Assembly (NCBI GenBank): GCA_944470555.2
Contig: OX104134.1
Span: 112,958,701 to 113,022,700, forward strand
Direction: 5' to 3'
DNA from: Heterobilharzia americana
Taxonomy: Eukaryota > Platyhelminthes > Trematoda > Strigeidida > Schistosomatidae
DNA length: 64,000 nt
The position numbers were made by a program, and so were the translations under genes. Within the stretch, counting starts at the first letter, position 1, and every line of letters begins with the position of its first letter. Of this stretch, positions 11,819-24,147 are shown in pieces. The notes beneath the pieces are model-generated. The model did no database searches and had not been told where the DNA came from. It worked only from the letters and a program-made list of their open reading frames with translations.

Positions 11819-14139
11819 CTGAATGAGGCTGATAACGGTTTGCGGTGTTCCATAGTATTGAAGCAGCATCTAAATTACCTCTCGGTCAACGCTGTCGAAG
11901 GCCTTTTCAAAGTCGATGAAGTTGAGGTAGAGTTGAGTTGACTGCCATTCTATACTCTGTTCTATGATGATGCGAAACGTAGCGTTGCAGTTTGGACAGC
12001 ACATAATTTGTACTTCCTGAATGCAGCCAGCCTGTTCCTGTCGTAGTTTTGAATCCAGTGAATCCTTTAGTCTCTCCAGGATGATGCGGCTTAATATTTT
12101 GCTTGCTTTGGGTGGACAGGAGAGTGATTCCGCGCCAGTTCTTGCAAACACTGAGGTCTCCCTTCTTTGGGAATTTGACAAGGTAGCCCTTCTTCCAATC
12201 GGTTAGCAGGTACCTTCCCTTCCTTCCACACCTTCTGCAATAGTGGTGTGGTGTGAGCATGTCCACTGTTGTCTCTGCATCTGTTTTCAGTGCTTCTGGC
12301 GGGATTCCATCTGGTCCTGCTGCTTTCCTGCATTTCAGTAGCATTATGGCGTTCAGGACTTCCATTTTTGTCGGAGGATTTATGTTAACTTGTAGTTCTG
12401 TGGCTGCGCCGCTGGTGGTATTTCTGGATGAAGTGCAGGTGGTGGTCGATTAGAGAGCCTTTTGAAGTGGTCAGTCCATCGTTTCCTTTGTTTCTCTTCT
12501 TTCGTAATTAGATTTCCCTCACCACCTTTTATTAGTTTCGTCTGCGTCGATCTCTTTCCAGACAATAAGTAACCTGGTTACTTGATACAATGTTGTCAGG
12601 TCTCTGTCTCTCCTACCTGCAGCCTGTTCTGCTTCACTTGCCAGTGTGTCGTGGAAGTGTCCTTTATCTTTGCATGCGCTCTTCTTCACTTCTTTATCCA
12701 GTGTAGTGTTTTATACATTGTATTCAGTTCCTCTTGTTGTTGAGCATCCTTGCACTGGTTTATCTTCTGCTTCACCATCCTCCTCTCCCTGCTCCATCAG
12801 CTTCCATGTGTCCATCGAGATTCATTCCACTCCTTATCTTCTTTCTTCTTCCTTCTTAATACGGTTATGCAGGTTTCTTACCACATAGCTTTCAAAGAGT
12901 TCCAGTGTTCTTCCACACAGGTTTCTTCAGGGATGTTGCTCGATGTCTCCCATTTTGTCTTGATGGCTACCGTGAAGATGTTGCTTGTAGTTTCGTCCTT
13001 CAGTTCAGTTTCTGTTGTGGGTGTTGAATTTGAACTGTGGTCTACCACCAGCTTCCTTGAAGTCTTTCAACTTGATTTTGAAGGTAGGTAGGTTCCTTGC
13101 ACTAGATAGTGAGTGGTCTGAGCCCACATCTGCTCCTCTTCTTGACCTTGTGTCAAGTAGACTGCGTCTCAACTTTCTTGAGATTGAGATAAAGTCGATC
13201 TGATTTTGAGTGTAGTACGTCCTGGTGTCTGGTGAAATCGAATCCATGTCGCTCACTTTGTGGATATCTTTGTGCTTGAACACAGTGCCTGACTCCAATC
13301 AGCAAATCGTTGAATGCATACAATTCTCCATTCTCATTCATCACCTCACCGAGCGCTTCTTGGCCCATGGTTAGTTCTCTTCCTGTGTTTTCCCTCCCAG
13401 TTTGGCATTCATGTCACCCTGCCCATTAGAATGAACTTTGATATCGCCAACTGAGGTGGTGTCTTGTCCAGTGTTGATTGCAGTTGTCTGTAGAATTCCT
13501 CCTTCTTCTCTTGCTCTGCATTATTTGTAGGTGTGTAGCGTAGCATTGTATGATTGTGACCTTCCTTCCTTCTGAGTTGAACATTGCTGTTATGATCCTG
13601 GAGGAGATTGGTTCCCACTGTATGAGGGACAGCCTTCGATGCTGTTGGGGACATCATTATAGCCGCTCGAAAACTCAGTGTGCTTGTGGTTGTCATCTGG
13701 GTGACAATATCGGAGTAGATTATTGATTCTCCAGTTGACAGTTTGCAGAGTCCACACCCATTCCATCTGCTTTCGCAAATCCCAAGCACTTGAATGTGAT
13801 ACCTCGTTATCTCGTTTGCAATCTGGGCTGGCTTGCTAGGTTCAAACATGGTGCGGACATTCCATGTCCCCACGTTTATTTTCGCTCTCATCGAGAGTGA
13901 GAAGACACACTGGCCAACTGGCTTTCCGGAGGGTTCCACCAGCCGGCGTGATTTTGCCTCTCCGATTCCAGCGGGCAATAATTTTGTTATTATTTTTTAT
14001 ATTTTGTTTGTGCTTTGAAGTTTCTTTGGTGGTTGGATTTTTTTAGGGGGTAGGGTTGCCAGCCCTGTGCTCAATCTTCCCTCTTTACCTGGGGTGAGGA
14101 CCAGCTAGTAACTAGTGAACCAGTGAACCAGGCGAGGTT
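11178..14139 (-). mobile_element. SR2-like RTE retrotransposon, copy 1 (3'-truncated, frame-disrupted)
   Basis: On the minus strand the element starts with 'aacctcgcctggtt' at 14139, the same 5' end as copies 2 and 4. An AP-type endonuclease region follows ('KINVGTWNVRTMFEPSK' near 13880, 'GADVGSDHSL' near 13110). An RTE-type reverse transcriptase comes next ('AAGPDGIPPEALK' near 12310, 'FIDFEKAFDSVDREVI' near 11900, 'VKQGCLLS' near 11740, 'LEDLDFADDL' near 11610). The 3' end is lost after 'ggcgcgtt', where it runs into a TA tract, exactly as in copy 2. Frameshifts and a TAG after 'DREVI' break the frame. Its 5' half resembles copy 3, while its 3' half and flank match copy 2. Family assignment to SR2 is from remembered family features. 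Confidence 0.85.
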
Positions 14140-17079
14140 ATACGCTATTTTACTGCTGTATTATTATTTGCTGTAACTTTTTGGAACCGCGACTGGCTGT
14201 ATGTCTCCGAATAAATGTCTTCAGTTGTCCCATAGTTGTGTCCTAATTCCTGTTTGCCTCTGTGAAAGTATTTTGGCATGGGCTTACAAATATACTTTTC
14301 CACCTGGTGTCTTACTCGCCGTTATATAACAAGCAAGAACATTTGGTGTCTGTGGCCATCAATTTCACCTGCAATCAGCTCCGAGAGTCACGACGAAAGT
14401 CACATCCTCCTGTCTCCGAACTAATGGACATTGTAGTATTGATGTTTGGCAGTCTTTTTGTGCAACATTTAACTTGCTCTACGTAATTGAAAGTTGTGCA
14501 TGCAGACTTCATATGAATTACTGTTTTCGTCTACTCGTAGTAATTCCACCCTATTAGGTAATGTGTGTGTGATCCAGTCACTTCCACGCTGTCTTTTGGA
14601 ACAGCAAATTAAGTGGTGTGTGCTAGTATATTCATCCCCAATCATAGCAATCTCATACGGACGCACTTTCGTGTTACTCAGTCGGGCAATAATTATGAAC
14701 AACACAATTCATGGTTTCATGTCTAACGCAGCAACAAGCATCGACTCTTTCCATAGACAATGAGTTAGAGGTACAAATCAAATATTAGTAAACATTTATT
14801 TCAATCTGTTCCTAAAGACTTTAAGCATATGAGGATATTTGCATAGCCACATCTTCAATCAAAGGGCTTCGGCCACCACGGTCACTGAAGTGATGTCAGA
14901 GCGTCAAGATCACTGTGGGCCTGTTGTAGAGTCGCTGTAGACCTATTAAACATTGAGAGAACTGCGGTAATAGAACACTTACTGCACATGTTGAGGACTT
15001 CTCCGTAGAATTCATGGACCTTGACTATACCACTGGTTGCGAATTCATCTCCAGGTTTGTCCATTATGCAACGGAACTTTGACTTCATATTACGCAATTC
15101 AGAAATATAGTATTCGCGTGCTTTCGCAAAGGTGGCTGGTGATGCACTGGGTGACGTATCATAAACCCCTGCCTGGTTCCAATGTTATCGCTCTTCGAGA
15201 AATTGCTTTGCTCCAAATTTCAGGTAGGGAATTACGAAGTAGGACATATTCGTGGAAGCAGCCTTCCTCAAGTGTGCTGGAAGAGTGGGGCTGCTTGTGC
15301 GACGACATGTTAAGAATATTCTGCAAGTGCATTCAACTGGCTGAAGATTAATTCACATCGCGTGATCACTGTATTCGTAGAAATCAATGTTATAGGCTAC
15401 AAACTTCGTGTATTTTTTCATTTGAAATCCTGCTCAACCCTATAGGTTATGAAAGGTATTAGACGGCTAAGCACAGGGGGCGGTGGCATTTGCGACACTT
15501 GATCTTCGCTGTAGCGACTTGATTATTCTTTTCGGAACAACCGTGTAGGTTCCGGTTGCTGACCTTGGCATGCGTTTATGCAAAGCATGTGGTCTTTTTA
15601 AATTTTTTCGGTTGCCTGTGTGAAGTTTCTGAATGACCGATGTCACTTTTTCCACCAGTAAGCACCTATCTGTCGAGTGGTGTGGCACATGTCTCTTGAT
15701 CATCCGATATCAGTACAGATATTCATCTGCCCTCCTATCTGATCTAAATATGATTCTGTTATGCTCATGGAACCTCAAAAACTACAATATCAGAGGCTTT
15801 TTCCTCCAAGTGTATTCCAATGTGAACAAACGATGCACGTACGCTCTGACCATCGTGCTCTTCGTCTGGAAACTGTGCCATCACTGTCTTTTCAACCTGC
15901 CTACCTACACAAAGCACGGCATAGAAAGAACAAGTAAACTTAGGTTTTCACTCGCCCGTGTGCAACCTGCATGGCTGGTATTTCAGCCGGCCCGCAATCT
16001 AAAACAAGTATCCACTTCGTTCTCGTATCCAGCGTAGCGTCCCGGAAGGTGTTGAGCATCCAAACGGTATCCTTTTTGAATGTTTTTCTAGCCTTTGCAG
16101 ACGTTAGAGGATGGCCACTATCAGTTTATCAGCAGTGACCGGTTGAAACAATCGATACCTGTCTAATGAACCATTTTACCGGAATGCTACTCTCTTTGAG
16201 CTACCTCTGGATATTTCTGGTGTGGCTTTAGTTGTTTATTGGTGGAAAAGCGGGTGCTCAACGACACCTCAGAATCATCTATCTCTGAACAGAATTTCAC
16301 TTCGCCTCAAGAAGTCAAAGACTTGAGATGGTATCCAACCGTATGCGCAAAATTACATTGATAACTGCAAAACTACCTCTCATGAACCTCATATTTTTAC
16401 ACACTCCATTGTGACAAGTGTATTTAGCTCATCCCTGAGATGTCCTATTGCTTCACTGTGAATGACATCAGGTGCAAAACTGACTGCAGATTATCTTTCT
16501 CATCCTCCGTTAGTCACCTAATCTAGGCATCGCACACCATAAAGTACTGCATGCAGGAGTGATCATTCACTGCTCTGTATGATCGAGCAGTAAACGCATT
16601 CAAGTTCGATGCAAGTGGAAGCGCTGGTGAGCAATTTCGAGATTTCCATCCACGGTTGCTCTCACAATTGGGAGGAATTATGGTTTCCTAACCAGCCCCA
16701 CGCCTTTGGGCTTACAGTTACCCTGAAGATAATTTCAACTACCACAAATGTGCACTATGAACGTGTATTATTCCATTCTTTGCTTTTAACATGAATGTAC
16801 TGAGTATAAGTGACCAATGTTTATCCTAAAACACAGCCGCCACATGCTTTCTGAGGCTTAATAACTACGTCTTCGACCTCTACCCGGCTGCGGGATGACT
16901 TCCATAGCACCACTACCTAAAATGTTGAACCGGAGCCTATTGCTACTGAAGTAGAGTTGGAAGCTGAGTACGTTCTGCCAGAAAATCCTAGTCGGTCACA
17001 ACACCAAGATCAGGTAGCAAACAAAGTGTAATAAAATCAAGGTCTGACTTCGCACAATACCACAGCCCAGTTCACCTAA
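14140..17079. other. No recognised gene; scattered open frames
   Basis: Frames of 70-134 codons occur on both strands (for example 14469-14705 minus, 15467-15703 minus, 15633-16037 plus), but none carries a motif I recognise. The minus strand near 15500 has a short Cys-rich run ('KCRKCHRPLC') in a frame that soon stops. That could be the end of a decayed transposase-like zinc-binding tail, but this is too little to call. Confidence 0.3.
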
Positions 17080-18430
17080 TTTAGGTATGTTGTTTGAGTA
17101 TGGAAGGCTGTGAGCCTAAGTTAATCCTTTCTAGTAGATCTTTGTGCTTGTTCAGTCCCATTTTGAACGGGTCAGTCGTTGATGCGGATACCACTTCTTC
17201 TTCCAAAAGTCTGTCCCAGGGGTTGAACACTTGACATTGGAACCAGTCCTCTACGGAAACTACGTTCATCTGTTTCTCTTGCATTCGCTTGCCTTTTCCA
17301 CTGAGGCGCCCAGACCTGGTGGGGGAGGAAAGAGAAAAAAGATCAGGTCAAAAGTCACTTCTTGGAATACTGCATAGCATGAATTAGATCCACCCTCAGT
17401 CTGCAACAGGGTAATGAGAAGAGGTTCAGTTCCACTGGTCGATCTTCCTAGTTCAGGCTAGCTGTCCCGGGGAACATACATGCGGACTCCTCAAGAAGGT
17501 ACGAGTCACCTTTCAGACCAGGATTTGCCGCCTTTGCATGGTTTTCTAGTTAAGACTTAAGTGAGGGTGTTTCGGACAGTGTAAATATCACCACCTATTT
17601 TTGCAAACGCTTTGCATAATGTCCAGTGTCTTTGAGGTCCTAGCTGCTACTATCAGACCGTACGCCATGGACTTCAAGTGATGACTTCTAGGTCACTGTG
17701 GGTCAGTGCTGAGGGTGGGTAGGTCCCGCCGATATCGTAGATATTGACATTGGTGTGCTTCGTGTCCATAACCACACATTTACTCGCGTCTATAGATAGC
17801 ACCAACTTTTCTGGCCAGGTTAACGAGCTACTTGGGTCTATCTGGAGTGCACGCACACCTTCGTCATCCGTAATGTCCTGGCGGGTTGTTATACCATCAC
17901 CACAGAGTCATAGGGGATTTCGTGGTATTTGGTAGCCCACCTATCTAGGAGAAAAAAGGGAGCTAGGTCCGTGCCTTGCGACACCCCACGCTCTAACGAC
18001 CTCCGAGAGTGGTGCTGGGAATGGATCCTTACTCCTTGTCCCCTACTAGGGGGAAACCGTCCAATTCATACGAGTAGATCCCAAGTGATTATGATAATTT
18101 TCAGTCTTCTGAGAACTCTGGAATGAGGTTCCTTATAGAATGCTCCACTTAGGTCCACGAAAATGACATCTGCATGTATCCAGACATACCTAGACTTAAA
18201 CGGGCTCTCCCTAACTGTGAGACGTTCCTCGAGCAAGAGGAATTTCCGCGGAAGCCAAGCTGAAGACGATATGATGGGGCATTGTTCTCTAAGTGAATTC
18301 TAATGGCCTTGTTGATTACTGTCTCGGGGGCTTTATAACAGTACTAGTCAAGCTTATCTGTCTTCACTTCTATGGATGCAGTCTAGAACCTAGCTTGTAG
18401 ATAGGTGTGGCTTGGGAGCCCTACTCATGG
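17080..18430 (-). mobile_element. CR1-like non-LTR retrotransposon (copy C), old remnant
   Basis: The minus strand shows pieces of a LINE reverse transcriptase in the expected order but in changing frames. They are 'ETVINKAIRIHLENN' with 'QLGFRGNSS' near 18310-18220, 'LERGVSQGTDLAPFFL' near 17990-17945, 'RALQIDPSSSLTWPEKL' near 17850, 'SIDASKCVVMDTKH' near 17795, and a thumb-like 'VEDWFQCQVFNPWDRLLEEE' near 17250. The catalytic aspartate region around 17900 is no longer recognisable as FADD/YADD. Divergence from copies A and B suggests a different subfamily. A longer 5' extension to about 18650 is possible. Confidence 0.6.
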
Positions 18431-21400
18431 GGCGATATGCCTCCACTGAGAGGAATTTCAAATACGGCAGCCGATGAACCGGGCACATAGAGTACAGATT
18501 CTTTGAGCAGCTATGGGTGCCACCAACTGAGGTCCCGCTGATATTTATATCAGGAGCAGTTGGTGTCTCAAATACATCACTGCGATCAGTGTCCACGGAG
18601 TTTATCCTGCTGGACGTCTTTGCCTCTGTCGATGATTCAGTTTCCACGTTCCCACGTAAAGATCTCAGCGAATATCAAGCCGTAGCTTTTTACTTCTGCC
18701 TCTTCGATTACGGTGGGTATAACACAATGTGCCTTGTCTCCATAGTTCATATAAGAGAATGACCTTTCTGGATGTTGCACCACATCCGGGGCAAGACGTT
18801 CGTCAAAGCATGTTTGGGGCCGATGGATAGCAGAAATGCATTTTTGTTTTTAATGCTGCAACACCTCTGGGGTACTGGGATGGATGACGAGGCACAATCA
18901 CTTTTCTTTGTGTCGTAGCAATATTCGTATTCCGTGGTTTATCTCTGGAGGAAAGTGTTTTCGTCCTTTTGAGGCAGTTCATGGGACGAAAGTTAGAGTC
19001 ACTCGTGCACCTAAATGTTTGAAGGGGCACCATGCAGCTTCAAACGAAGCTTCTGGATTGACTGGCCAGTCTTCTGAAGGGGCCGCCAAGTTGGCAGCTT
19101 CCATATTAGCATTCCAAAAATTGGTTTTGCCCGCGGCGTAGGCATGGTACATGACAGCCTTTTTGAACCTGAAGATGATCATAGTGTGGTCGTTTTACCA
19201 ACGGGTGTGTGCTGGACGAAGCACACATCATGTGCGCGCTAGAATGCTGAATCTAGAACTGCTGCAGCGTGCTAATATTGATGTCTGACTGCTTCCGTGA
19301 TGTGCCGTACAAGGGCCGAGGAAGTCAATATCTCCACCGGTCTGTGATCAAATGTGGTGCGTGTTGTTTCTGTTGTTAACCTACCCCAGTCAACCAACAC
19401 CTGCAAAATGCATCAGAAAAAGCATCTCACACTGAAAAAATTCCTTCAAACTAGGTGGTTAACCAAGAGAAACCTACCCAGAAGCGTTTCCGTTTCGCTT
19501 TGACGGAAGATCATTCCCGCTAAGGCAAAAACGCAATAGGCTTTGATGCGCAGACGAGAATGGTGCCGAGAATCTACCCAAACGTGGAAAAGTTGCCTGC
19601 CTTTTGAAACTAGTGTTGCATGGGTGGAAACCTAGAGTTGTTCAGCTACTGTCAGTTCGGCCATTATGGAGTGGCTAGCACCCCTGACAGAAATGCCGGC
19701 TTCTTTCGCCAACGCAAATGTCAAGAAAAATACAGGGATTAGTTGGTTCTAAAGGGTGGATTGTGATAAGCTGTTACTCACCTTTCGACAGAAGCTGCAG
19801 CCTTACCTTATTAGGCGATTAAGTGATGAAAACCCTGGATTTCAACAATAGCATTTTTCGAGCTTCAGGTCCCATAAATCTACCCCAGTTCGGGGCGTGT
19901 TTAAATTTATCGAGATACTGAGGCCTCATCTCAGTTCCGGGTTTGGTGTAAAATGTCGACGCCAATGATATGCCCTTTTTCAGTCTTGCGGAGTATATTG
20001 TGTCGGTTTTTTCTCCTGGCTTTACATTTCTTGAAAGTGGTGGCTAAAGAGCAGGCTCATGAGGGGCGGCGGTATGGTCAAGCTGTTAAGGCTGGTATGC
20101 ACTGTGATACCTGTGAAATGAGAAACCTCATGAATAGCACCTCTAAAACCAGTAATCAGCATGGACATGAGGCCAATTTCACCAGCATAGCGGGAGACTT
20201 CCTTTACTAGGGTCAGCTTTCTCAAGCATGATCCAGCTGCCAAAAGGCCATATGGCACCTGGTCCAACAGACATTATATATCTCCACACTTGAACAGTTT
20301 ACTACTCGATATTTCTTTTGAGTTGAGAACTGCAAAATCAGAGATACATTGTAGCGTCATACACTTCCCCAAAATCAATAGCCTAGGGTTTGACGACTTC
20401 CAACATTGATGCTGACCTTGATAGTTTAACTGGACTCGCTAAGCTGAAGGCACCCGGTCAAGCATCCTGGCCATTTGGCACGCTGTCGTGTTACGTTGCA
20501 TTGCTCATATTCGACTCTCTAGCCAGTTAGTTTGGAACGCATCGGTATTTTGGCATAACCATCCAAATATACTATTCCATCCGACTACGCTATCATGTTC
20601 TTCCTTGGTCTCGTATTCGTGGGTATATAACAAGTTCGAATAATTAGTGATTGGTCTTTGCGTCTGTCAAGTTCGCACCAGGACAAATCCTAAAACATAA
20701 TTAGTTTACTTCTGCCATTCCCGCTGAGAGATGACAGCCGGCCACCCAGCCAAATCAGCTTTCTCCTTCGGATAGACCAGATTTGGTTGTCATGTCCGTA
20801 GCTTCCATAGTTCAATGGGGCAAGGACTCAGTCATTGCCCATGGCTATCCTTTTTAGACTTGAGCGAAACCGTTCAGGTCAGTTTTGAAGTCACCTCGTA
20901 GCAGCCTTTTAGAAGGTACGTGACCCCCGGCGGCGGAAGCAGTACATACTTTTCCAACCGCTCAGTACTCCCGTTAAGTGCCCGTTTTTTTAGATTTGAC
21001 CAAGCCTGTACAACGCCTTTTTCGTTTTAATAAAGCCTGGCTGGCAATCGACCTGAAGTGGTAATATGGTGTTTCAGGTGGCTGACCCGGAGGATGAATA
21101 GCAATGTTCTGCTCTGAAACATGTCCAGAAACTTGTCTCAGAATTTCTCGATTTGCCAGGGAGCATAAAGAGACCTGACCGGAGGGACAGCATGACCCTT
21201 AATTGCCCACTTGTCCTTATCAATCGTTTTAGCAAGAAGAAGGTTAACTGCAATCAACACACATGCGTGGTCATCGCAAGATCTCTATTTACCAGAGTGG
21301 TATGGTAATGCAAACCAATGACATCATCGGGTAGGTGTACTAGTTACTGTGCGATGAGTCAAGGTCTTCCAAGATTAGACATCCAGTTATAGGGTTGTCT

Positions 21401-23969
21401 TCCGAAGGTTGACTGGCAAAAAGTCATCAGCAAGGCAGTTCAGTCTGCATGAAACCATTTCTGCAGCCAGGAAGCCCTGACACGCTCTGGCTTCAGAACC
21501 AAGAAGCTCACATAACCCTACGCCATACGCCACATATATCTCAGTAATTGTGAAGGAATATCCGAACCTATAACCCCAAGTAGTTGGTACCACATCAAGG
21601 TTCGGATACTTAACCACGCTGCCCAGCTTAGACACTTCACTCCTGAAGCCCTAAAACTTCGCATCCCAAAATACTGGGCTGCACAAACAGACCTTCAAAT
21701 TATTCAGGTCACACTCATTTACATTGACAATCAAGACCCAATAACCTAACGTTTTCAAGTTTCTTTCTTTTACACAGCCGTGCTTTTGGTTCAGATATAG
21801 CTTCTCTCTATTTTATCCGATTTTCAAGTGGTCAATCAAAACGAATGCGAGTGTTTTCCACGCTCTCATGTCTACAATTCCGTCTTTTCTTTACTTTTAG
21901 TGCGCCATCGAAAGATGGCGAGTATGAACTGCTTTACCTCTATTTAAATTCTTCCAATGAATGGCATTTTACTGGTGCACTCCCACTGAGTAATTTTTGA
22001 CGGAAAGTTCCTGATTTCAACTCATGATTTAACCACAACAGTCAAATGCTTTACCACTTTACAGCTCCGAGAGCACCGCGCTGCATTCATACGCGAATAC
22101 CCCGTCCAAAACGTTCATTCCCTTTGAACTCCCTTCCATTTTTCCAACGACCGGTCGTTGGTTGATTCCTCACTTTATATAGGGTTATTCGCCTAGACTG
22201 TGATGCTTTTTGTCCTCGGAAGCACTGTTGTTATCCTTGAGAACTTTTGGTAGCAGGATGTCTTACATGTCTTGAGTCTGTGATGGATAATTTCTAATGT
22301 ATATCAGGCTTTGAACCAAAAGACAGGGGCTAAGCGACCAACCTGTTTGTCTATCCCCAACTACATTAGTTCTTAGGGCTGCTACTTTGTTCCACTCATG
22401 TGCAAAATTACATAATGATACGTATAGCAATAGATGAATTCTTCCCTGGATTTCCCATCTCGGTATAAACTTGGCTAGTTTCCTACGCCTTGCCAGCCTT
22501 ACCGTTCACATTCGGTTACCAATGCTCTTGAAGACTAACGTAGTCAAGTGCACAGGGCAGTTGATAACACGTTTCGTGAAGATGATTGAACATCAGTACC
22601 GACGCAACATCAGACTGAAATAATGTCCACTGCTCACTCATGATATGCTTCGAGAGGTTATAACCTGTCGGACAGGCCGGGCAGAACTTGAGGACAAATA
22701 ATGAACGATGGCGATTCGCCTATTCAGAGGATGGTTACATATGAATGTGATCAAGGTCTTGAGCATACATTACTGAACATTCGCACGATAGTGTGAAGCA
22801 GCTGTCCAGTGATCCCACGTTTTCAGAGTTCCCCTATCTCTTATCAGTCTCTAATAAACGCTACTGTGAAGTCAGTCAATTCCCACAAACCCTCACATTA
22901 AAATGTGGAATCTATCACTGCCAGTAGAGTTAAATGGTGGATGGAAGTGATATAAATTCTTGAACAGTTTGTATGCGCTGTAAAGTGGCATTTCCTTGTT
23001 CTTTTCATAATTCGCAGAAACATTTGATGTTATGGCAGAGTTTAACATCCTCCCCTGTTTACTATTCAGGAGCGGTCAAGCGTTGTACATTTCTCCGCCA
23101 TTGTCACTTTGATGATGCCAGGAAATCTGCTTCTCTCATGTTAAATTCATGACCTGAGAATAAAATATTTGTTTACCATTCACTTATGAAGAAGAAGGAT
23201 TGAATCTATGGAAAGACTGAGATGGGAAGTTGTGTCAGTATCTTGGCAGGAATGTGAATAATAAATTATACTCTAGACGTTATCTAGTAGATTACACTGT
23301 ACCAGTAAATGTTGAATCAGATGAACCGACCCAATATGAAATTACGTTTTAACACAGTACCAAAACTGCATGCTTGTGGCAGAACCGCGTGTGGATAGGC
23401 CGACTGGTCTAGACCTTCACTGTCTTGGTTTCATAGTGTTTTAACACCGGTCTACAACATACCAAGTAACCAAGTCAACCGAGCAGTTAGACTCCGGCGG
23501 ACGGTCCTTGCGGCAGTCCTCGTGGAAACCCAGGTGTAACCACCCATCGAAGACCTAAGATCCATGTGCGTCCACACTCTTTCTGGCTTTGAGTTTGAGG
23601 TCACTGGAAAGGATTACCAGCTGTGGTCATTTCAGCCCCATTCATCGAAAGCTCTAAAAAGTTCGGACGACAAAGCAGCTATATATAACTGGTGCTCACC
23701 CGGTTAGGAAGCCGGCTGAGCCAAGTCAAGCAACAAATTTCATGTCATTCCAACAGAGCTGACTCCATACATATTCAGTTGTATCACCGCAACTATCATG
23801 AATTCGACCTATTCATGCCCCCCCCCCCGTATTAGGCATCTTGCATCTTCAGTTATTGTGCTATCACCAAAATCAACTAGCAATATTATAGTTATCACCA
23901 CCATTAATGCTGTTTCAACCCCCAATTATTTAAGTCACATCTTCCCCACGGATTATATTCCTTGAGTAT
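18431..23969. other. Long stretch without a recognised gene
   Basis: Several minus-strand frames (18390-18647, 18803-19182, 20022-20267, 21387-21635) and a frame ending near 19815 ('GTEMRPQYLDKFKHAPNWG') read somewhat like decayed protein. I cannot name a family and the frames do not connect. The part nearest copy C may be its 5' extension. A homopolymer of about twelve C lies at 23820-23830. From 21700 to 23969 I see nothing supportable. Confidence 0.3.
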
Positions 23970-23971
23970 CG

Positions 23972-23972
23972 C

Positions 23973-24007
<35 letters not shown>
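23972..24007. repeat. (TA)n microsatellite
   Basis: A TA tract precedes the first of two 140-bp direct repeats that flank SR2 copy 2. Confidence 0.9.
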
Positions 24008-24008
<1 letters not shown>

Positions 24009-24147
24009 GAATGTATGGCTTGATGATAAATTCGTAGATAAGAGTCATCCCCGCTGGATATCTTGTTTTTATGTCACAGTGAGAATTATGAACGTATCAC
24101 TGAAATGATTACCTGTTTTTAATATTTTTGCTGTATCCCCTCTGCTT
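24008..24147 (+). repeat. 140-bp direct repeat, 5' side of SR2 copy 2
   Basis: This sequence recurs at 27125-27264 in the same orientation with one difference that I found (T versus C nine bases in). Both copies are preceded by a TA tract and end in 'ctctgctt'. This copy is joined directly to the 5' end of SR2 copy 2. The other continues into the sequence upstream of PSMB2. Confidence 0.9.

Noticed and set aside
12253..12453. 66-codon antisense frame found unchanged in all four SR2 copies
   Set aside because: It lies opposite the conserved RT region of SR2 and repeats only because the element repeats.
15440..15720. Possible piggyBac-like Cys-rich transposase tail on the minus strand
   Set aside because: Only one short Cys/His cluster, no DDD or DDE block, no terminal inverted repeats or TTAA ends seen.
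19800..21640. Several protein-like minus-strand frames
   Set aside because: Frames do not join by plausible splicing, no family recognised, and chance frames of this size are expected.
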